This document shows, one piece after another, positions 1 through 8,993 of a stretch of 64,000 nt of DNA; the first letter of the stretch is position 1, and each line of letters starts with the position of its first letter. This DNA comes from Bradyrhizobium sp. LLZ17 (lineage in GTDB: Bacteria > Pseudomonadota > Alphaproteobacteria > Rhizobiales > Xanthobacteraceae). The notes beneath the pieces are model-generated. The model did not search any database and was not told where the DNA came from. It was given only the letters and a program-made list of their open reading frames with translations. The position numbers and the translations under genes were made by a program. Location: contig NZ_CP165734.1 in the NCBI RefSeq assembly GCF_041200145.1, forward strand, positions 6,987,001 through 7,051,000, given 5' to 3'.

Positions 1-710
1 GGCGAATTCGTCGCCATTGTTGGTCCGACCGGCTGCGGGAAATCCACCCTGCTCAACGTCGCGGCCGGCCTGCTGAAGCCCGCCGCCGGCAAAGTCCAGA
101 TCTTCGACCGGCCGCTCGCCGGGCTGAACCGGGACGCCGGCTACCTGTTCCAGGCGGATGCGCTGTTCCCCTGGAAGACCGCGCTCGACAATGTCGCGAT
201 CGGGCTCGAGATCAGGGCACGCCCCGCGCCGAGGCGCTTCCGCGGGCGCAGACATGGCTGACCTCGGTCGGCCTCGGCGCCTTCGCCAACCGTTACCCGC
301 ACATGCTCTCGGGAGGCCAGCGCAAGCGCGTGGCGCTGGCGCAGGTGCTGATCCGGGATCCAAAGATCCTCCTGATGGACGAGCCGTTCGGGCCGCTCGA
401 TGCACAAACCCGGCAAGTCATGGGCAATCTCCTGCTCGAGCTCTGGAACGCGGACCGCAAGGCCGTGCTGTTCGTGACCCATGATCTGGAAGAGGCGATC
501 GCGCTCGCCGACCGCGTCGTGATCATGTCGGCAGGGCCGTCCTCGCGCATTATTGGCGACTGGCGCGTGACGCTTCCGCGCCCGCGCGACATCTTCGAGG
601 TGCGGCTGGACAAGGCGTTCCACGCACTCCATCGCGAGATCTGGAGCGTGCTCAAGGACGAGGTGATGAAGGGCTACGCCCAGTCCACCCAAGCGGTGGA
701 GGCGGTCTGA
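1..710 (+). pseudogene. NitT/TauT-family ABC transporter ATPase, 5'-truncated by the window edge and frameshifted
   Basis: Cytoplasmic ATPase of a nitrate/sulfonate/taurine-type importer. The reading frame from base 1 gives the Walker A motif GPTGCGKST, then a Q-loop region (LFQADALFPWKT) and NVAIGLEI. At about 211-215 the frame breaks; the signature LSGGQRKR, Walker B LLMDEPFG and the H-loop HDLEEA continue in another frame from about 213 to 710. Reading atc-cag-ggc where the sequence has atcaggg restores one continuous protein, so a single base is missing. Its stop overlaps the permease start (TGATG), so the genes form one operon with the binding protein at 1665. The N-terminus lies outside the window. 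The break may be a sequencing error or a fresh mutation. Confidence 0.85.
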
Positions 711-1495
711 TGTCGCGCGTGACGCTGCTTGCGCTGCAAGTCCTGGTCGCCATTGTCTGCATCGTGCTGTGGCAGTTGTTGTCGACCGTTCCCATCTTCG
801 GCAAGATACTGCTGCCGCCGTTCTTTTTCTCCAATCCGATCGACGTGTTCAGCCAGATCGTCAAATGGTTTGCGAGCGGCGTGATCTGGAAGCATCTCGC
901 CATCACCTTGTGGGAATCCATTCTGGCCTTCGTGATCGGATCGCTCAGTGGCGTGCTGGTGGGGTTCTGGTTCGCGCGGCAGCCGCTGGTCGCCGCGGTG
1001 TTCGATCCCTATGTGAAGATGGCCAACGCTTTGCCGCGCGTCGTGCTCGCGCCGATCTTCGCGCTGTGGCTCGGCCTCGGCATCTGGTCGAAGGTCGCGC
1101 TCGGCGTGACGCTGGTGTTTTTCATCGTCTTCTTCAACGTCTATCAGGGCGTCAAGGAAGTCAGCCGCACCGTGCTCGACAACGGCCGTATGCTCGGCAT
1201 GAGCGAGGGACAGCTGATGCGCCACGTCTATTGGCCGTCGGCGCTGTCCTGGATGTTCTCGTCGCTGCATACGTCGGTCGGCTTCGCCGTGGTCGGCGCC
1301 GTCGTCGGCGAATATCTGGGATCGGCCGCAGGGCTCGGCTACCTGATCCAGCAGGCCGAAGGCGTGTTCGACGTCGCCGGCGTATTCGCCGGCATGTTCG
1401 TGCTGTCGGCCTTTGTTATCCTGATCGACTTCGGGGTGACCCTGGTGGAGCGGCGGCTATTGGTGTGGCGACCGACCGTGGACGGCCGCGGATAG
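710..1495 (+). CDS. NitT/TauT-family ABC transporter permease (SsuC/TauC-like)
   Basis: Inner-membrane permease of 261 residues, the normal size for SsuC/TauC. About six hydrophobic segments are visible, starting with residues 5-25. The cytoplasmic loop that docks on the ATPase (EAA-type loop) is recognisable around DNGRMLGMSEGQLMRHVYWPSA, residues 156-178. The ATG overlaps the TGA of the upstream ATPase, so translation is probably coupled. With the binding protein at 1665 it completes an importer. The substrate cannot be named from sequence: family members carry nitrate, sulfonates, taurine or pyrimidine precursors. Confidence 0.9.
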   Translation: MSRVTLLALQVLVAIVCIVLWQLLSTVPIFGKILLPPFFFSNPIDVFSQIVKWFASGVIWKHLAITLWESILAFVIGSLSGVLVGFWFARQPLVAAVFDPYVKMANALPRVVLAPIFALWLGLGIWSKVALGVTLVFFIVFFNVYQGVKEVSRTVLDNGRMLGMSEGQLMRHVYWPSALSWMFSSLHTSVGFAVVGAVVGEYLGSAAGLGYLIQQAEGVFDVAGVFAGMFVLSAFVILIDFGVTLVERRLLVWRPTVDGRG

Positions 1496-1664
1496 CCGTA
1501 AACGGTCCGCGCAAGGGGATTCATGGATGATCCTCCCCATCAACAATGGTTGTTACGCACACATGCTATTGCGCCGAAATGCGCGATGGCGAGTTGCACT
1601 TAGGCAGTGCTTCTCAAGCCAGTCCCGCTGCTCTATGGTGCCGCCAGCCGAACGGAGGAAACCA

Positions 1665-2693
1665 ATGAAGAACACGATTGCCAGGCTTGCCGGCGCGCTG
1701 CTCGCGCTGACGCTCAGCGCGGGTTTTGCCGCAGCGCAAAGCAAGGTCACCGTCGCGATCGGCGGCGGTGCCTGTCTGTGCTATCTCCCGACGGTGCTGG
1801 CAAAGCAGCTCGGCGAATACGACAAAGCCGGCCTCAATGTCGAGCTGGTCGATCTCAAGGGCGGCTCGGACGCGCTCAAGGCCGTGCTTGGCGGCAGTGC
1901 CGACGTGGTCTCCGGCTATTTCGATCATTGCGTCAACCTGGCGGCCAAGAAGCAGGAGCTGCAAGCTTTCGTGGTCTATGATCGCTATCCGGGCCTCGTG
2001 CTGGTGGTCTCGCCCTCGCACACCAACGAAATCAAGTCGGTCAAGGATCTCGCCGGCAAGAAGGTCGGCGTCAGCGCGCCCGGCTCCTCCACTGATTTCT
2101 TCCTCAAATACATGCTCAAGAAGAACGGGCTCGATCCGGCTGGCACCGCCGTGATCGGCGTCGGCCTCGGCGCCACCGCGGTCGCCGCGATGGAGCAGGG
2201 GCAGATCGACGCTGCCGTGATGCTCGATCCTTCCGTCACCGTGCTCCAGGGCAGCCATCCGGATCTGCGCATCCTCAGCGACACCCGCACGCAGAAAGAC
2301 ACGCTCGAGACGTTCGGCGGCGAATATCCGGGCGGTGCGCTGTACTCGACCGCGGCCTGGGTCAATGACCACGACAAAGAGGTGCAGGGGCTCACCAACG
2401 CGATCCTCGGCACGCTCGCCTGGATCCATTCGCACTCGCCTGAAGAGATCATGGCGAAGATGCCGGAAGAGATGGTCGGCAAGAACAAGGACCTCTATCT
2501 CGCCGCACTGAAGAACACGATCCCGATGTTCTCGGAGACCGGCAAGATGGATCCGAAGGGTGCGGATGCCGTGCTCGCGGTGTTCAGCGTCGGCTCGCCG
2601 GAGGTGGCGAACGCCAAGATCGACGTCAGCAAGACCTTTACCAACAAGTACGTCGAGCAGGCCAAGAAGACGACGGGGATGAACGCCAAATAA
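1665..2693 (+). CDS. NitT/TauT-family ABC transporter substrate-binding protein
   Basis: Periplasmic binding protein of 342 residues. I chose the ATG at 1665 because it follows the ribosome site ggagg (1653-1657) and begins a clean signal peptide ending in AGFAAAQ at about residue 25. The mature protein has the NMT1/SsuA pattern: YLPTVLAKQLGEYDKAGLNVELVDLKGG, then a per-residue pattern with DLAGKKVGVSAPGSST. An upstream in-frame extension to 1527 lacks a signal sequence and is unlikely. The gene lies 169 bases after the permease and is probably co-transcribed with it. A Cys-rich stretch (GGACLCY) near the ligand pocket is unusual, but I cannot deduce the ligand. Confidence 0.88.
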   Translation: MKNTIARLAGALLALTLSAGFAAAQSKVTVAIGGGACLCYLPTVLAKQLGEYDKAGLNVELVDLKGGSDALKAVLGGSADVVSGYFDHCVNLAAKKQELQAFVVYDRYPGLVLVVSPSHTNEIKSVKDLAGKKVGVSAPGSSTDFFLKYMLKKNGLDPAGTAVIGVGLGATAVAAMEQGQIDAAVMLDPSVTVLQGSHPDLRILSDTRTQKDTLETFGGEYPGGALYSTAAWVNDHDKEVQGLTNAILGTLAWIHSHSPEEIMAKMPEEMVGKNKDLYLAALKNTIPMFSETGKMDPKGADAVLAVFSVGSPEVANAKIDVSKTFTNKYVEQAKKTTGMNAK

Positions 2694-2722
2694 GTGACGC
2701 GATCCCGCGGTAATCAGGCCTC

Positions 2723-3427
2723 ATGACCTCACCTGTCATTCATCGCGTCGCGACGCTTGATCTTGCCGTGCGCCCGGTCGTGTGGCCGTTCGCGGAAGAG
2801 CGGCGCGCCGAGATCGAGGCGCATTTCGCCGAGAAGCAGCGCGAGCGGCCCAAAATCTGGAACGGCCGCGTCCTGCTTGGACGGGATGCCGTGTTCACCG
2901 ATGGCCATCTCGCCGCGACCTATTTCGAGACCGACTTCGCGAGCTTCCTCGCCTGGCGCGACTGGGGCTTTCCGGATCCGGCCGTCTTCAATGGTTTTGG
3001 CATGGGCGCGCTGCGCGCCTCCGACGGCGCCTTTGTGTTGGGCGAGATGTCGCACCACACCGTCAATGCAGGCCGCATCTATTTCCCGTCGGGTACGCCC
3101 GACCTCGACGATGTCAGGGATGGCGCGCTCGACATTCCCGGCAGCGTCATCCGGGAGATCGCGGAGGAGACCGGCCTGTTCCCCGCCAACTATGCGGCAG
3201 AGGCAGACTGGCACTGCGTCGTCAGCGGCCGCGCGATTGCAATGATTCAGATCCTCAACCTCGACCTGCCGGGCGAGACGGTTCGCGCCCGGATCGAAGC
3301 CAATCTGGCGGAGCAGCACGAGCCCGAGCTGTCGGCCATTCATCTCGTGCGCGGGATGGATGATCTCGCGCCCACCATGCCGCGATTTGTCACGGCGTTC
3401 ATCGCGCAGCAGTTTGCTTCGCGCTGA
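2723..3427 (+). CDS. Nudix hydrolase
   Basis: Cytoplasmic protein of 234 residues. The second half of the Nudix box, REIAEETGL, is at residues 144-152 and supplies the metal-binding glutamates. The first half (GX5E) is degenerate: the usual Glu before the helix is missing, with DGALDIPG in that place. The N-terminal 90 residues do not resemble a separate known domain to me. Nudix enzymes cleave nucleoside diphosphates linked to another moiety; the substrate here is unknown. The start ATG lies 29 bases after the binding-protein gene, so it may be at the end of that transcript. Confidence 0.8.
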   Translation: MTSPVIHRVATLDLAVRPVVWPFAEERRAEIEAHFAEKQRERPKIWNGRVLLGRDAVFTDGHLAATYFETDFASFLAWRDWGFPDPAVFNGFGMGALRASDGAFVLGEMSHHTVNAGRIYFPSGTPDLDDVRDGALDIPGSVIREIAEETGLFPANYAAEADWHCVVSGRAIAMIQILNLDLPGETVRARIEANLAEQHEPELSAIHLVRGMDDLAPTMPRFVTAFIAQQFASR

Positions 3428-3518
3428 CGCGCGAAGGCTTGACATCGCGTCGCTCAGCCCATGTGATGGGCGAAAGCGAAAACAAAATCGCAATGCACAA
3501 TCGTCCAGGGAGGTTTAG

Positions 3519-3599
3519 ATGCGCCTGCGCATGGCTGCCCGCTTGGTCCATGAACTGTTGATCGCGATTGCGGCGGACACCACCTCCGGCAAGCAGTAG
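3519..3599 (+). CDS. possible 26-residue leader ORF before livG
   Basis: A short ATG frame (MRLRMAARLVHELLIAIAAD..., 26 codons) preceded by a good ribosome site (agggagg, 3507-3513), ending 15 bases before the GTG of livG. A weak sigma70-like pair (ttgaca 3439-3444 and atgtga 3461-3466) lies upstream. It could be a translated leader or chance; I recognise no homologue. Confidence 0.25.
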   Translation: MRLRMAARLVHELLIAIAADTTSGKQ

Positions 3600-3614
3600 C
3601 GGCGGAGAGCGACG

Positions 3615-4383
3615 GTGCTGGAGGTCAGCGGGCTCGTGAAGCGGTTTGGTGGCTTCACCGCCGTCAACAACGTCTCGTTCAAGGTTGATCAAGGCGAGAT
3701 CCTTGGCCTGATCGGCCCGAACGGTTCGGGCAAGAGCACGATCTTCAACATGCTCTCCGGCACGCTGGCGCCGACCTCCGGATCGATCATGTTCGCCGGC
3801 GCGGAGATCGCCGGACTTGCGCCGCACCGGATCATCAACCGCGGCATCGGCCGCACCTTCCAGATTCCGCGCCCGTTCCGCCGCCTGAGCATTTTCGAGA
3901 ACGTCGCGCTCGCCGGCTTCTACGGCCAGGGCCGCCACAGCCGCGCCAAAGCAGAGCAGGCGGCCGAGCGTTCGCTCGCGATGGTGGGCCTGCCGACCGA
4001 TCGCCGCGCCAGCGTCGACGGCCTCGGCGCCGCCGGCCTCAAGAAACTCGAGCTCGCCAAGGCACTCGCGACCGCGCCAAAACTGCTGCTCGCCGACGAG
4101 AGCCTCGGCGGCCTCGACGAGGCCGAGATGTATCAGGCGGCCGACATGCTGCGCAACATCCGCGACGAGCTCGGCATCACTATCATCTGGGTCGAGCACA
4201 TCATGGGCGTGCTGATGCGCGTCGTCGATCGCGTCATGGTGCTCGATCACGGCGAAAAAAATCTCGGAGGGGCTGCCGAGCGCGGTTGCGGGCGATCCAC
4301 GCGTGATCGAAGTCTATCTCGGCACCGATGCCGAGACCACCCAGGCGGCCGCCGCCGAAGCGCGCCGCCGGGCCGGAGGCTAG
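3615..4383 (+). pseudogene. livG: branched-chain amino-acid type ABC transporter ATPase LivG, frameshifted near its 3' end
   Basis: Cytoplasmic ATPase; GTG start at 3615. Walker A is GPNGSGKST, the Q-loop region is RTFQIPRPFRRLS, and Walker B is LLLADESLGGL. The signature is the variant LGAAGLKKLELAKAL rather than LSGGQ, which I also see in the other LivG of this window. After VLDHGEK the frame breaks in a run of seven A (4255-4261); six A would read GEKISEGLPSAVAGDPRVIEVYLG and end at the TAG 4381-4383, giving a normal 255-residue LivG. The extra A is in a homopolymer, so a base-calling error is likely. Read as is, the frame runs on out of phase until it rejoins the livH frame. Confidence 0.85.
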
Positions 4384-4386
4384 GCG

Positions 4387-5091
4387 ATGCTGGAGCTGCG
4401 ATCCGTCAGCGCCGGCTACGGCACGTTCCAGGCGCTGTTCGACGTCGATCTCGACGTGAAGGCCGGCGAGGCCGTCGGCGTGATCGGCCCGAACGGCGCC
4501 GGCAAGACCACCCTGATGCGCGTGATCTCGGGCCTGCTCCGTCCCTCGCGCGGGTCGATCAAAATGGAAAGCGTCGATGTCGTCGCGACGCCGGCGCACA
4601 AGATCGTCAGCCTCGGCATCGCGCATGTGCCGGAGAACCGGAGGCTGTTTCCGCAGCTTTCGGTCGACGACAATCTCAAGATGGGCGCCTTCATGAAGGA
4701 GGCGCGCGGCCACTATGCCGAGCGGCTGGAGGTCGTGTTCGACCTGTTTCCGCGCCTGAAGGAACGCCGTCACCAGATGGCCGGCACCATGTCTGGCGGC
4801 GAGCAGCAGATGTGCGCGATCGGGCGTGCCCTGATGTCCAATCCAAAGCTCCTGCTGCTCGACGAGCCCTCCGCCGGGCTCGCGCCGGTGGTGGTGCAGC
4901 AGGTGTTCGAGCTGGTGAAGCGGATCCGCGCCCGCGGGCTGACGGTGCTGATCGTCGAGCAGAACGTGCAGCAGGTGCTGCGCGTGGTCGATCGCGCCTA
5001 TCTGATCGAGGCCGGCACGATCAGGGCGTCCGGCACCTCGGCGGAGATGCTGGCGAGCGACACGGTCAAGGAAGCGTATCTCGGGGTGTGA
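4387..5091 (+). CDS. livF: branched-chain amino-acid type ABC transporter ATPase LivF
   Basis: Second ATPase of the importer, 234 residues, normal LivF length. Walker A GPNGAGKTT at about residue 36, LivF-typical GIAHVPENRRLFPQLSV, signature MSGGEQQMCAIGRAL, Walker B LLLLDEPSAGLAP, and switch H in IVEQNVQQ. It starts three bases after the livG stop. Together with LivG, LivH and LivM it forms a complete membrane and motor complex; no LivJ/K-type binding protein gene lies in this operon. Confidence 0.93.
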   Translation: MLELRSVSAGYGTFQALFDVDLDVKAGEAVGVIGPNGAGKTTLMRVISGLLRPSRGSIKMESVDVVATPAHKIVSLGIAHVPENRRLFPQLSVDDNLKMGAFMKEARGHYAERLEVVFDLFPRLKERRHQMAGTMSGGEQQMCAIGRALMSNPKLLLLDEPSAGLAPVVVQQVFELVKRIRARGLTVLIVEQNVQQVLRVVDRAYLIEAGTIRASGTSAEMLASDTVKEAYLGV

Positions 5092-5108
5092 AGGGGGCGG
5101 GCGAGGGC

Positions 5109-5990
5109 ATGCAGGCATTGCTGGACATTTTCGACATCTATCTGCTGGAAGCCGTGATCAACGGCATCCTGCTCGGCGGCGTGTTGGCGCTGCTCGCGCT
5201 CGGCCTCAACTTGATCTTCGGCGTCATCGACGTGACCTGGATTTGCTACGCCGAGCTCGTGATGATCGGCATGTACGCGATGTACTTCCTGGTGCAGTAT
5301 TACGGCATCAGCTATTTCATCGCCGCGCCGCTCACCATCCTGCTCGTCGCGATGCTCGGCGCGCTGCTGCACTACCTCGTGATCGCGCCGCTGCTGACGG
5401 CGCCGCCGATCAACCAGCTGCTTGCGACCGGCGGCGTGTTGTTCGTGCTCCAGAGTTTTGCCACCGTCGCCTTCGGCATCGATTTCCGCAATCTCGGCAT
5501 CCGCCTGCCCGTGCTCGCTTTCGGCGACATGAATTTCAGCTACGCGCGACTGCTGTCGTTCGCTGCCGCGCTGGCCGGCATGGTCGCGGTCTATCTCTTC
5601 ATGACCCGCACGTTCACCGGCACGGCGATACGCGCCATCTCGCAGGACCGGCAGATCATGGCGCTGATGGGGGTCGACACCAAGAAGATCTACCTCATCA
5701 CCTCCGCGATCGGCGGTGGCCTGGCCGGGCTCGCGGCCTGCCTGCTGGTGCTGCAATACGACGTGCACCCCTTCGTCGGCCTGTCGTTCGGACCGATCAC
5801 CTTCCTGATCTGCGTGCTCGGCGGCCTTGGCAATTTTATCGGCGGCTTCATCGCCGCCTTCCTGTTCGCGGAGATCATTTCGCTCGGCGGATTGTTCTCC
5901 GATCTCGAATGGGGCTACGTGCTCGCCTTCGCCTTCTTCATCGTCATGATGTTCATCCGGCCTGCGGGCCTGCTCGCGAGGCGCCGATGA
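5109..5990 (+). CDS. livH: branched-chain amino-acid type ABC transporter permease LivH
   Basis: Inner-membrane permease of 293 residues with about eight hydrophobic segments. LivH hallmarks: INGILLGGVLALLALGLNLIFGVIDVTW near the N-terminus and the C-terminal GGLGNFIGGFIAAFLFAE, followed by MMFIRPAGLLARRR. I chose ATG 5109; the frame upstream of it is only the out-of-phase continuation of livG. Its TGA overlaps the ATG of livM (ATGA), so the two are translationally coupled. Confidence 0.92.
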   Translation: MQALLDIFDIYLLEAVINGILLGGVLALLALGLNLIFGVIDVTWICYAELVMIGMYAMYFLVQYYGISYFIAAPLTILLVAMLGALLHYLVIAPLLTAPPINQLLATGGVLFVLQSFATVAFGIDFRNLGIRLPVLAFGDMNFSYARLLSFAAALAGMVAVYLFMTRTFTGTAIRAISQDRQIMALMGVDTKKIYLITSAIGGGLAGLAACLLVLQYDVHPFVGLSFGPITFLICVLGGLGNFIGGFIAAFLFAEIISLGGLFSDLEWGYVLAFAFFIVMMFIRPAGLLARRR

Positions 5991-7006
5991 TCGGGCAAGG
6001 CCGGCTTTTGGCGTGGGCAATCGGGCTCGCGGCGCTGATCGCGCTGCCGTTCGTCGATCGCGAGCCCTATCATCTGCACATCCTGGTGCTGATCCTGGTC
6101 TGGTCGTTCGCCTATACGTCCTGGTCGATGATGGGACGGTTCGGCCTGGTCTCGCTGGGACACGGCGGCTTCATGGGGATCGGCGCTTATGTCACGGCGC
6201 TGTTGTGGAATCATCTCGGCCTGTCGCCCTGGATCGGCATTCCCATCAGCATGATCGCGGCCGGTGTGCTGGCGCTGATCGTCGGTTATCCCTGCTTCCG
6301 CTTCCGCATCACCGGGCATTATTTCGTGCTGGTGACGCTGGCGCTGTCCGGCATCGTGCTTCAAGTCATCACGGCGACGCGCGACTATACCGGCGGCTCG
6401 CTCGGCTATACGCCGAACCGCGCCTCCGGCAGCAAGCTGCTGGCGCTGCAATTCGACGACAAGACGACCTGGTATCTGGTCGCGCTTGGGATCTGGCTCG
6501 GGGGCATCATCGTCTGGCACCTGGTCGACCGCAGCATGAGCCGCTACGCGCTCGAGGCGATCTCCGAGGACGAGGACGCCGCAGCTGCCGCCGGGGTCGA
6601 CGTCACCGCGGAAAAATTGAAGATCACGCTGATCAGCGCGCTGATGACGGCGCTGGCGGGCGCGCTCTACTGCCAATACCAGATGTTCATCACGCCCGAC
6701 ACCGTCAGCGGCATCGCGGTCTCGCTCCAGATGGTGTTTGCGGCGATCGTCGGCGGCCTGTTCGTCTCGCTCGGACCGACCGTCGGCGCGGTCATCACCA
6801 TCCTGCTCGCGGAGACCCTTCGCATCGGCTTCGGCACCAAGGCGGTGGGCTGGGACAATCTGGTCTATGGCGTGCTGCTGGTGCTTTTCATCATATTCCT
6901 TCCGAAGGGCATCCTTGGTAGCGTGCTCGACCGATTGAAGCCGCAACGCAAGGTGTCCCGCGCTCATGAGCAAGAAGCCGTCCAAATCGCTCGCCCAGGA
7001 ACTTGA
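5987..7006 (+). CDS. livM: branched-chain amino-acid type ABC transporter permease LivM
   Basis: Second inner-membrane permease, 339 residues. It carries the LivM pattern WSMMGRFGLVSLGHGGFMGIGAYV in the N-terminal third, FRITGHYFVLVTLALSGI in the middle, EDEDAAAAAGVDVTAEK in the cytoplasmic coupling loop and LVYGVLLVLFIIFLPKGILG at the end. After FLPKGILG there is a polar tail of about 28 residues, encoded partly in the 41 bases that overlap the ppk2 start. The ATG at 5987 overlaps the livH stop. Confidence 0.92.
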   Translation: MIGQGRLLAWAIGLAALIALPFVDREPYHLHILVLILVWSFAYTSWSMMGRFGLVSLGHGGFMGIGAYVTALLWNHLGLSPWIGIPISMIAAGVLALIVGYPCFRFRITGHYFVLVTLALSGIVLQVITATRDYTGGSLGYTPNRASGSKLLALQFDDKTTWYLVALGIWLGGIIVWHLVDRSMSRYALEAISEDEDAAAAAGVDVTAEKLKITLISALMTALAGALYCQYQMFITPDTVSGIAVSLQMVFAAIVGGLFVSLGPTVGAVITILLAETLRIGFGTKAVGWDNLVYGVLLVLFIIFLPKGILGSVLDRLKPQRKVSRAHEQEAVQIARPGT

Positions 7007-7940
7007 CCGCTACATCACGCCGTTCCGCCACGACGGATCGGGCAAGTTTCATCTCAAGGCGCACAAGACCAACGCGAAGGGCGACCTCGACAAGGACAAG
7101 GCGCAGGAGATTCTTGAAGCCAACAAGAAGCGCCTCGCCGAGTTTCAGGAAAAGCTCTACGCCCAGGATCGCTGGTCGCTTCTCATCGTGCTCCAGGGCA
7201 TGGACGCCGGCGGCAAGGATTCCGCGATCAAGGCGATCTTCGAAGGCATCAACCCGCAGGGCTGCGAGGTTCATGCGTTCAAGCAACCGAGCAAGGAGGA
7301 GCTCGATCACGACTTCCTCTGGCGCCACGTGATCGCGCTGCCGGAGCGCGGCCATATCGGCATCTTCAACCGCTCCTATTACGAGGAATGCCTGGTGACC
7401 CGCGTGCACCCGGAGATCCTCGCCAAGGAGAAGCTGCCGCAGAAGCTCGTGACCAGGAACATCTGGACGGAGCGGTTCGAGGACATCTCCGGCTTCGAGC
7501 GCTATCTCTGCCGCAACGGCACCGTGGTGCTGAAATTCTTCCTCAATCTCTCCAAGGACGAGCAGCGCGAGCGCTTCCTCGACCGTCTGGAAGACCCGTC
7601 CAAGCAGTGGAAGTTTTCCATGGACGACATCAAGGAGCGCGCGCTGTGGCCGCGCTACCAGGCTGTCTACCAGGACATCGTCCGCCATACCGCAACGGCG
7701 CATGCGCCCTGGTACGTCGTGCCCGCCGATCACAAATGGTTCGCGCGCGTCGTGATCGGCTCGGTGATCGTCGCGGCGCTGGAGCGGTTGGACCTGCGCT
7801 TTCCCCGTGCCGACAAGGCTTCGCTCGCCGAATTCAAGGCGGTCAGCGAGGCGCTGGAGAAGGAGAAGAAGGGGAGGGGAAGCGTTAAGTTGCAGCGAGC
7901 GCCGAACGATCTCCGCTCTCGTAGGGTGGGCAAACCGTAA
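6966..7940 (+). CDS. ppk2: polyphosphate kinase 2 family protein
   Basis: Cytoplasmic P-loop enzyme of 324 residues that transfers phosphate between polyphosphate and nucleotides. Walker A is GMDAGGKDS at about residues 78-86; the family motif FNRSYYEECLVTRVHP follows at about 134-149, and the lid region with SKDEQRERFLDRLEDPSKQWKFS is clear. Length fits single-domain PPK2. The ATG lies inside the livM frame (41-base overlap) in a different phase, so it is probably expressed from the liv transcript. The nucleotide preference (ADP, GDP or AMP) cannot be told from sequence alone. Confidence 0.92.
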   Translation: MSKKPSKSLAQELDRYITPFRHDGSGKFHLKAHKTNAKGDLDKDKAQEILEANKKRLAEFQEKLYAQDRWSLLIVLQGMDAGGKDSAIKAIFEGINPQGCEVHAFKQPSKEELDHDFLWRHVIALPERGHIGIFNRSYYEECLVTRVHPEILAKEKLPQKLVTRNIWTERFEDISGFERYLCRNGTVVLKFFLNLSKDEQRERFLDRLEDPSKQWKFSMDDIKERALWPRYQAVYQDIVRHTATAHAPWYVVPADHKWFARVVIGSVIVAALERLDLRFPRADKASLAEFKAVSEALEKEKKGRGSVKLQRAPNDLRSRRVGKP

Positions 7941-8108
7941 GCGTGCTACAAGTCCTGCGATTTCGCGAAAACAACCCCATGCACAGTAGCCGATGGTCGT
8001 GAAATCAATGGCTTGCCCGCCGGCGCGAATGATATTCGGAATCAGCGAATTTCGTTTGACCCGTCGGGCAAAACAGGGGCATGATGTCACCATGCCCCCG
8101 TCGCCTCC

Positions 8109-8993
8109 TCAATACCCGCGGCCCCACCAGTAGCAGAAGCGTTCCACGTTGGCGGGCAGGCCGGTCTCGTAATTCGCCCATTTCTCGTATTTCGGCAGCT
8201 TCACTTCCTTCATGGCGGTGTCGAAGCATTTGCCGGCGTCGGCTGCTTTCTTCACCTCGGCGGACAGATCCTCCATGTAGGCGATGTCGTCCTCGACATC
8301 CTTCTTGGTGCCGAGCCGGCCGCCGGCATTCGGATGGCCCGGGATCATCCGCTCCCAGTCGAGCGCGGCGAGCTTCTTCAGCGAGGCGATGTATTCCAGC
8401 GGTGAGGCGTTGTCGGGAATGTTGCGAAACTGAACCGCCTCGATCGGCGCGAAGTCGACCACGAAGATCAGCTTCTCCTTCGGCAGCCGCATCACCAGCG
8501 AGTTGTCGGAATGGTTGCGGCCGACATAGTCGAGCTCCAGCGTGGTGCCGCCGAGCGTGATGGTCTTCTTCCCGTCGACCACCTGGTCGGGCATCACGAC
8601 GTCTGCCAGCAGTGCATTCTGCTTCTTGAGCTCGAGCAGCCGCTCCTTGGTGCGACGATGGGCGATAAAGGTGGCGCCAAGATCTTTGAACGGCTGGCCG
8701 CCGGCGATGTGGTCGTAATGATGATGGCTGTAGATGACGTATTTGATCGGTTTGTCGGTGACCGCCTTGATCGCGTCGATATAGGGCTTTGCGGGACGCA
8801 AATAGGAGATCGGATCAGTTGCGATCACGCCCTGCGGCGTGACCACGAACATCGACTGATGGCCGCCATAGCGGAAGATGTAGACGTTCTCGGTGCCCTC
8901 GACCTTCCTGGTCGAGGTCTGCGGCGGAGACTGCGCGAACGCTGATCCGGTCACGAGGGCTACGACAACCGCGATGCAAAATGATGCTTTCAT
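8109..8993 (-). CDS. secreted metallo-beta-lactamase-fold hydrolase
   Basis: Exported zinc hydrolase of 294 residues. I chose the ATG at 8993, which begins a signal peptide (MKASFCIAVVVALVTGSAFAQ); a longer frame to 9047 would bury it. The zinc motif SHHHYDHIAGG (HxHxDH) is at about residues 90-100, with further ligands in GRNHSDNS and the late GHPN. A C-terminal segment with single Cys residues (KCFD, RFCYWW) follows. It stands alone, convergent with ppk2. The substrate is unknown; quinoprotein-associated and other secreted MBL hydrolases share this layout. Confidence 0.87.
   Translation of the reverse strand: MKASFCIAVVVALVTGSAFAQSPPQTSTRKVEGTENVYIFRYGGHQSMFVVTPQGVIATDPISYLRPAKPYIDAIKAVTDKPIKYVIYSHHHYDHIAGGQPFKDLGATFIAHRRTKERLLELKKQNALLADVVMPDQVVDGKKTITLGGTTLELDYVGRNHSDNSLVMRLPKEKLIFVVDFAPIEAVQFRNIPDNASPLEYIASLKKLAALDWERMIPGHPNAGGRLGTKKDVEDDIAYMEDLSAEVKKAADAGKCFDTAMKEVKLPKYEKWANYETGLPANVERFCYWWGRGY

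Noticed and set aside
4262..5100. Long continuation of the livG frame into livH, read as one 791-residue protein
   Set aside because: The middle part is out-of-frame translation of livF and has no domain; it arises from the single extra A at 4255-4261.
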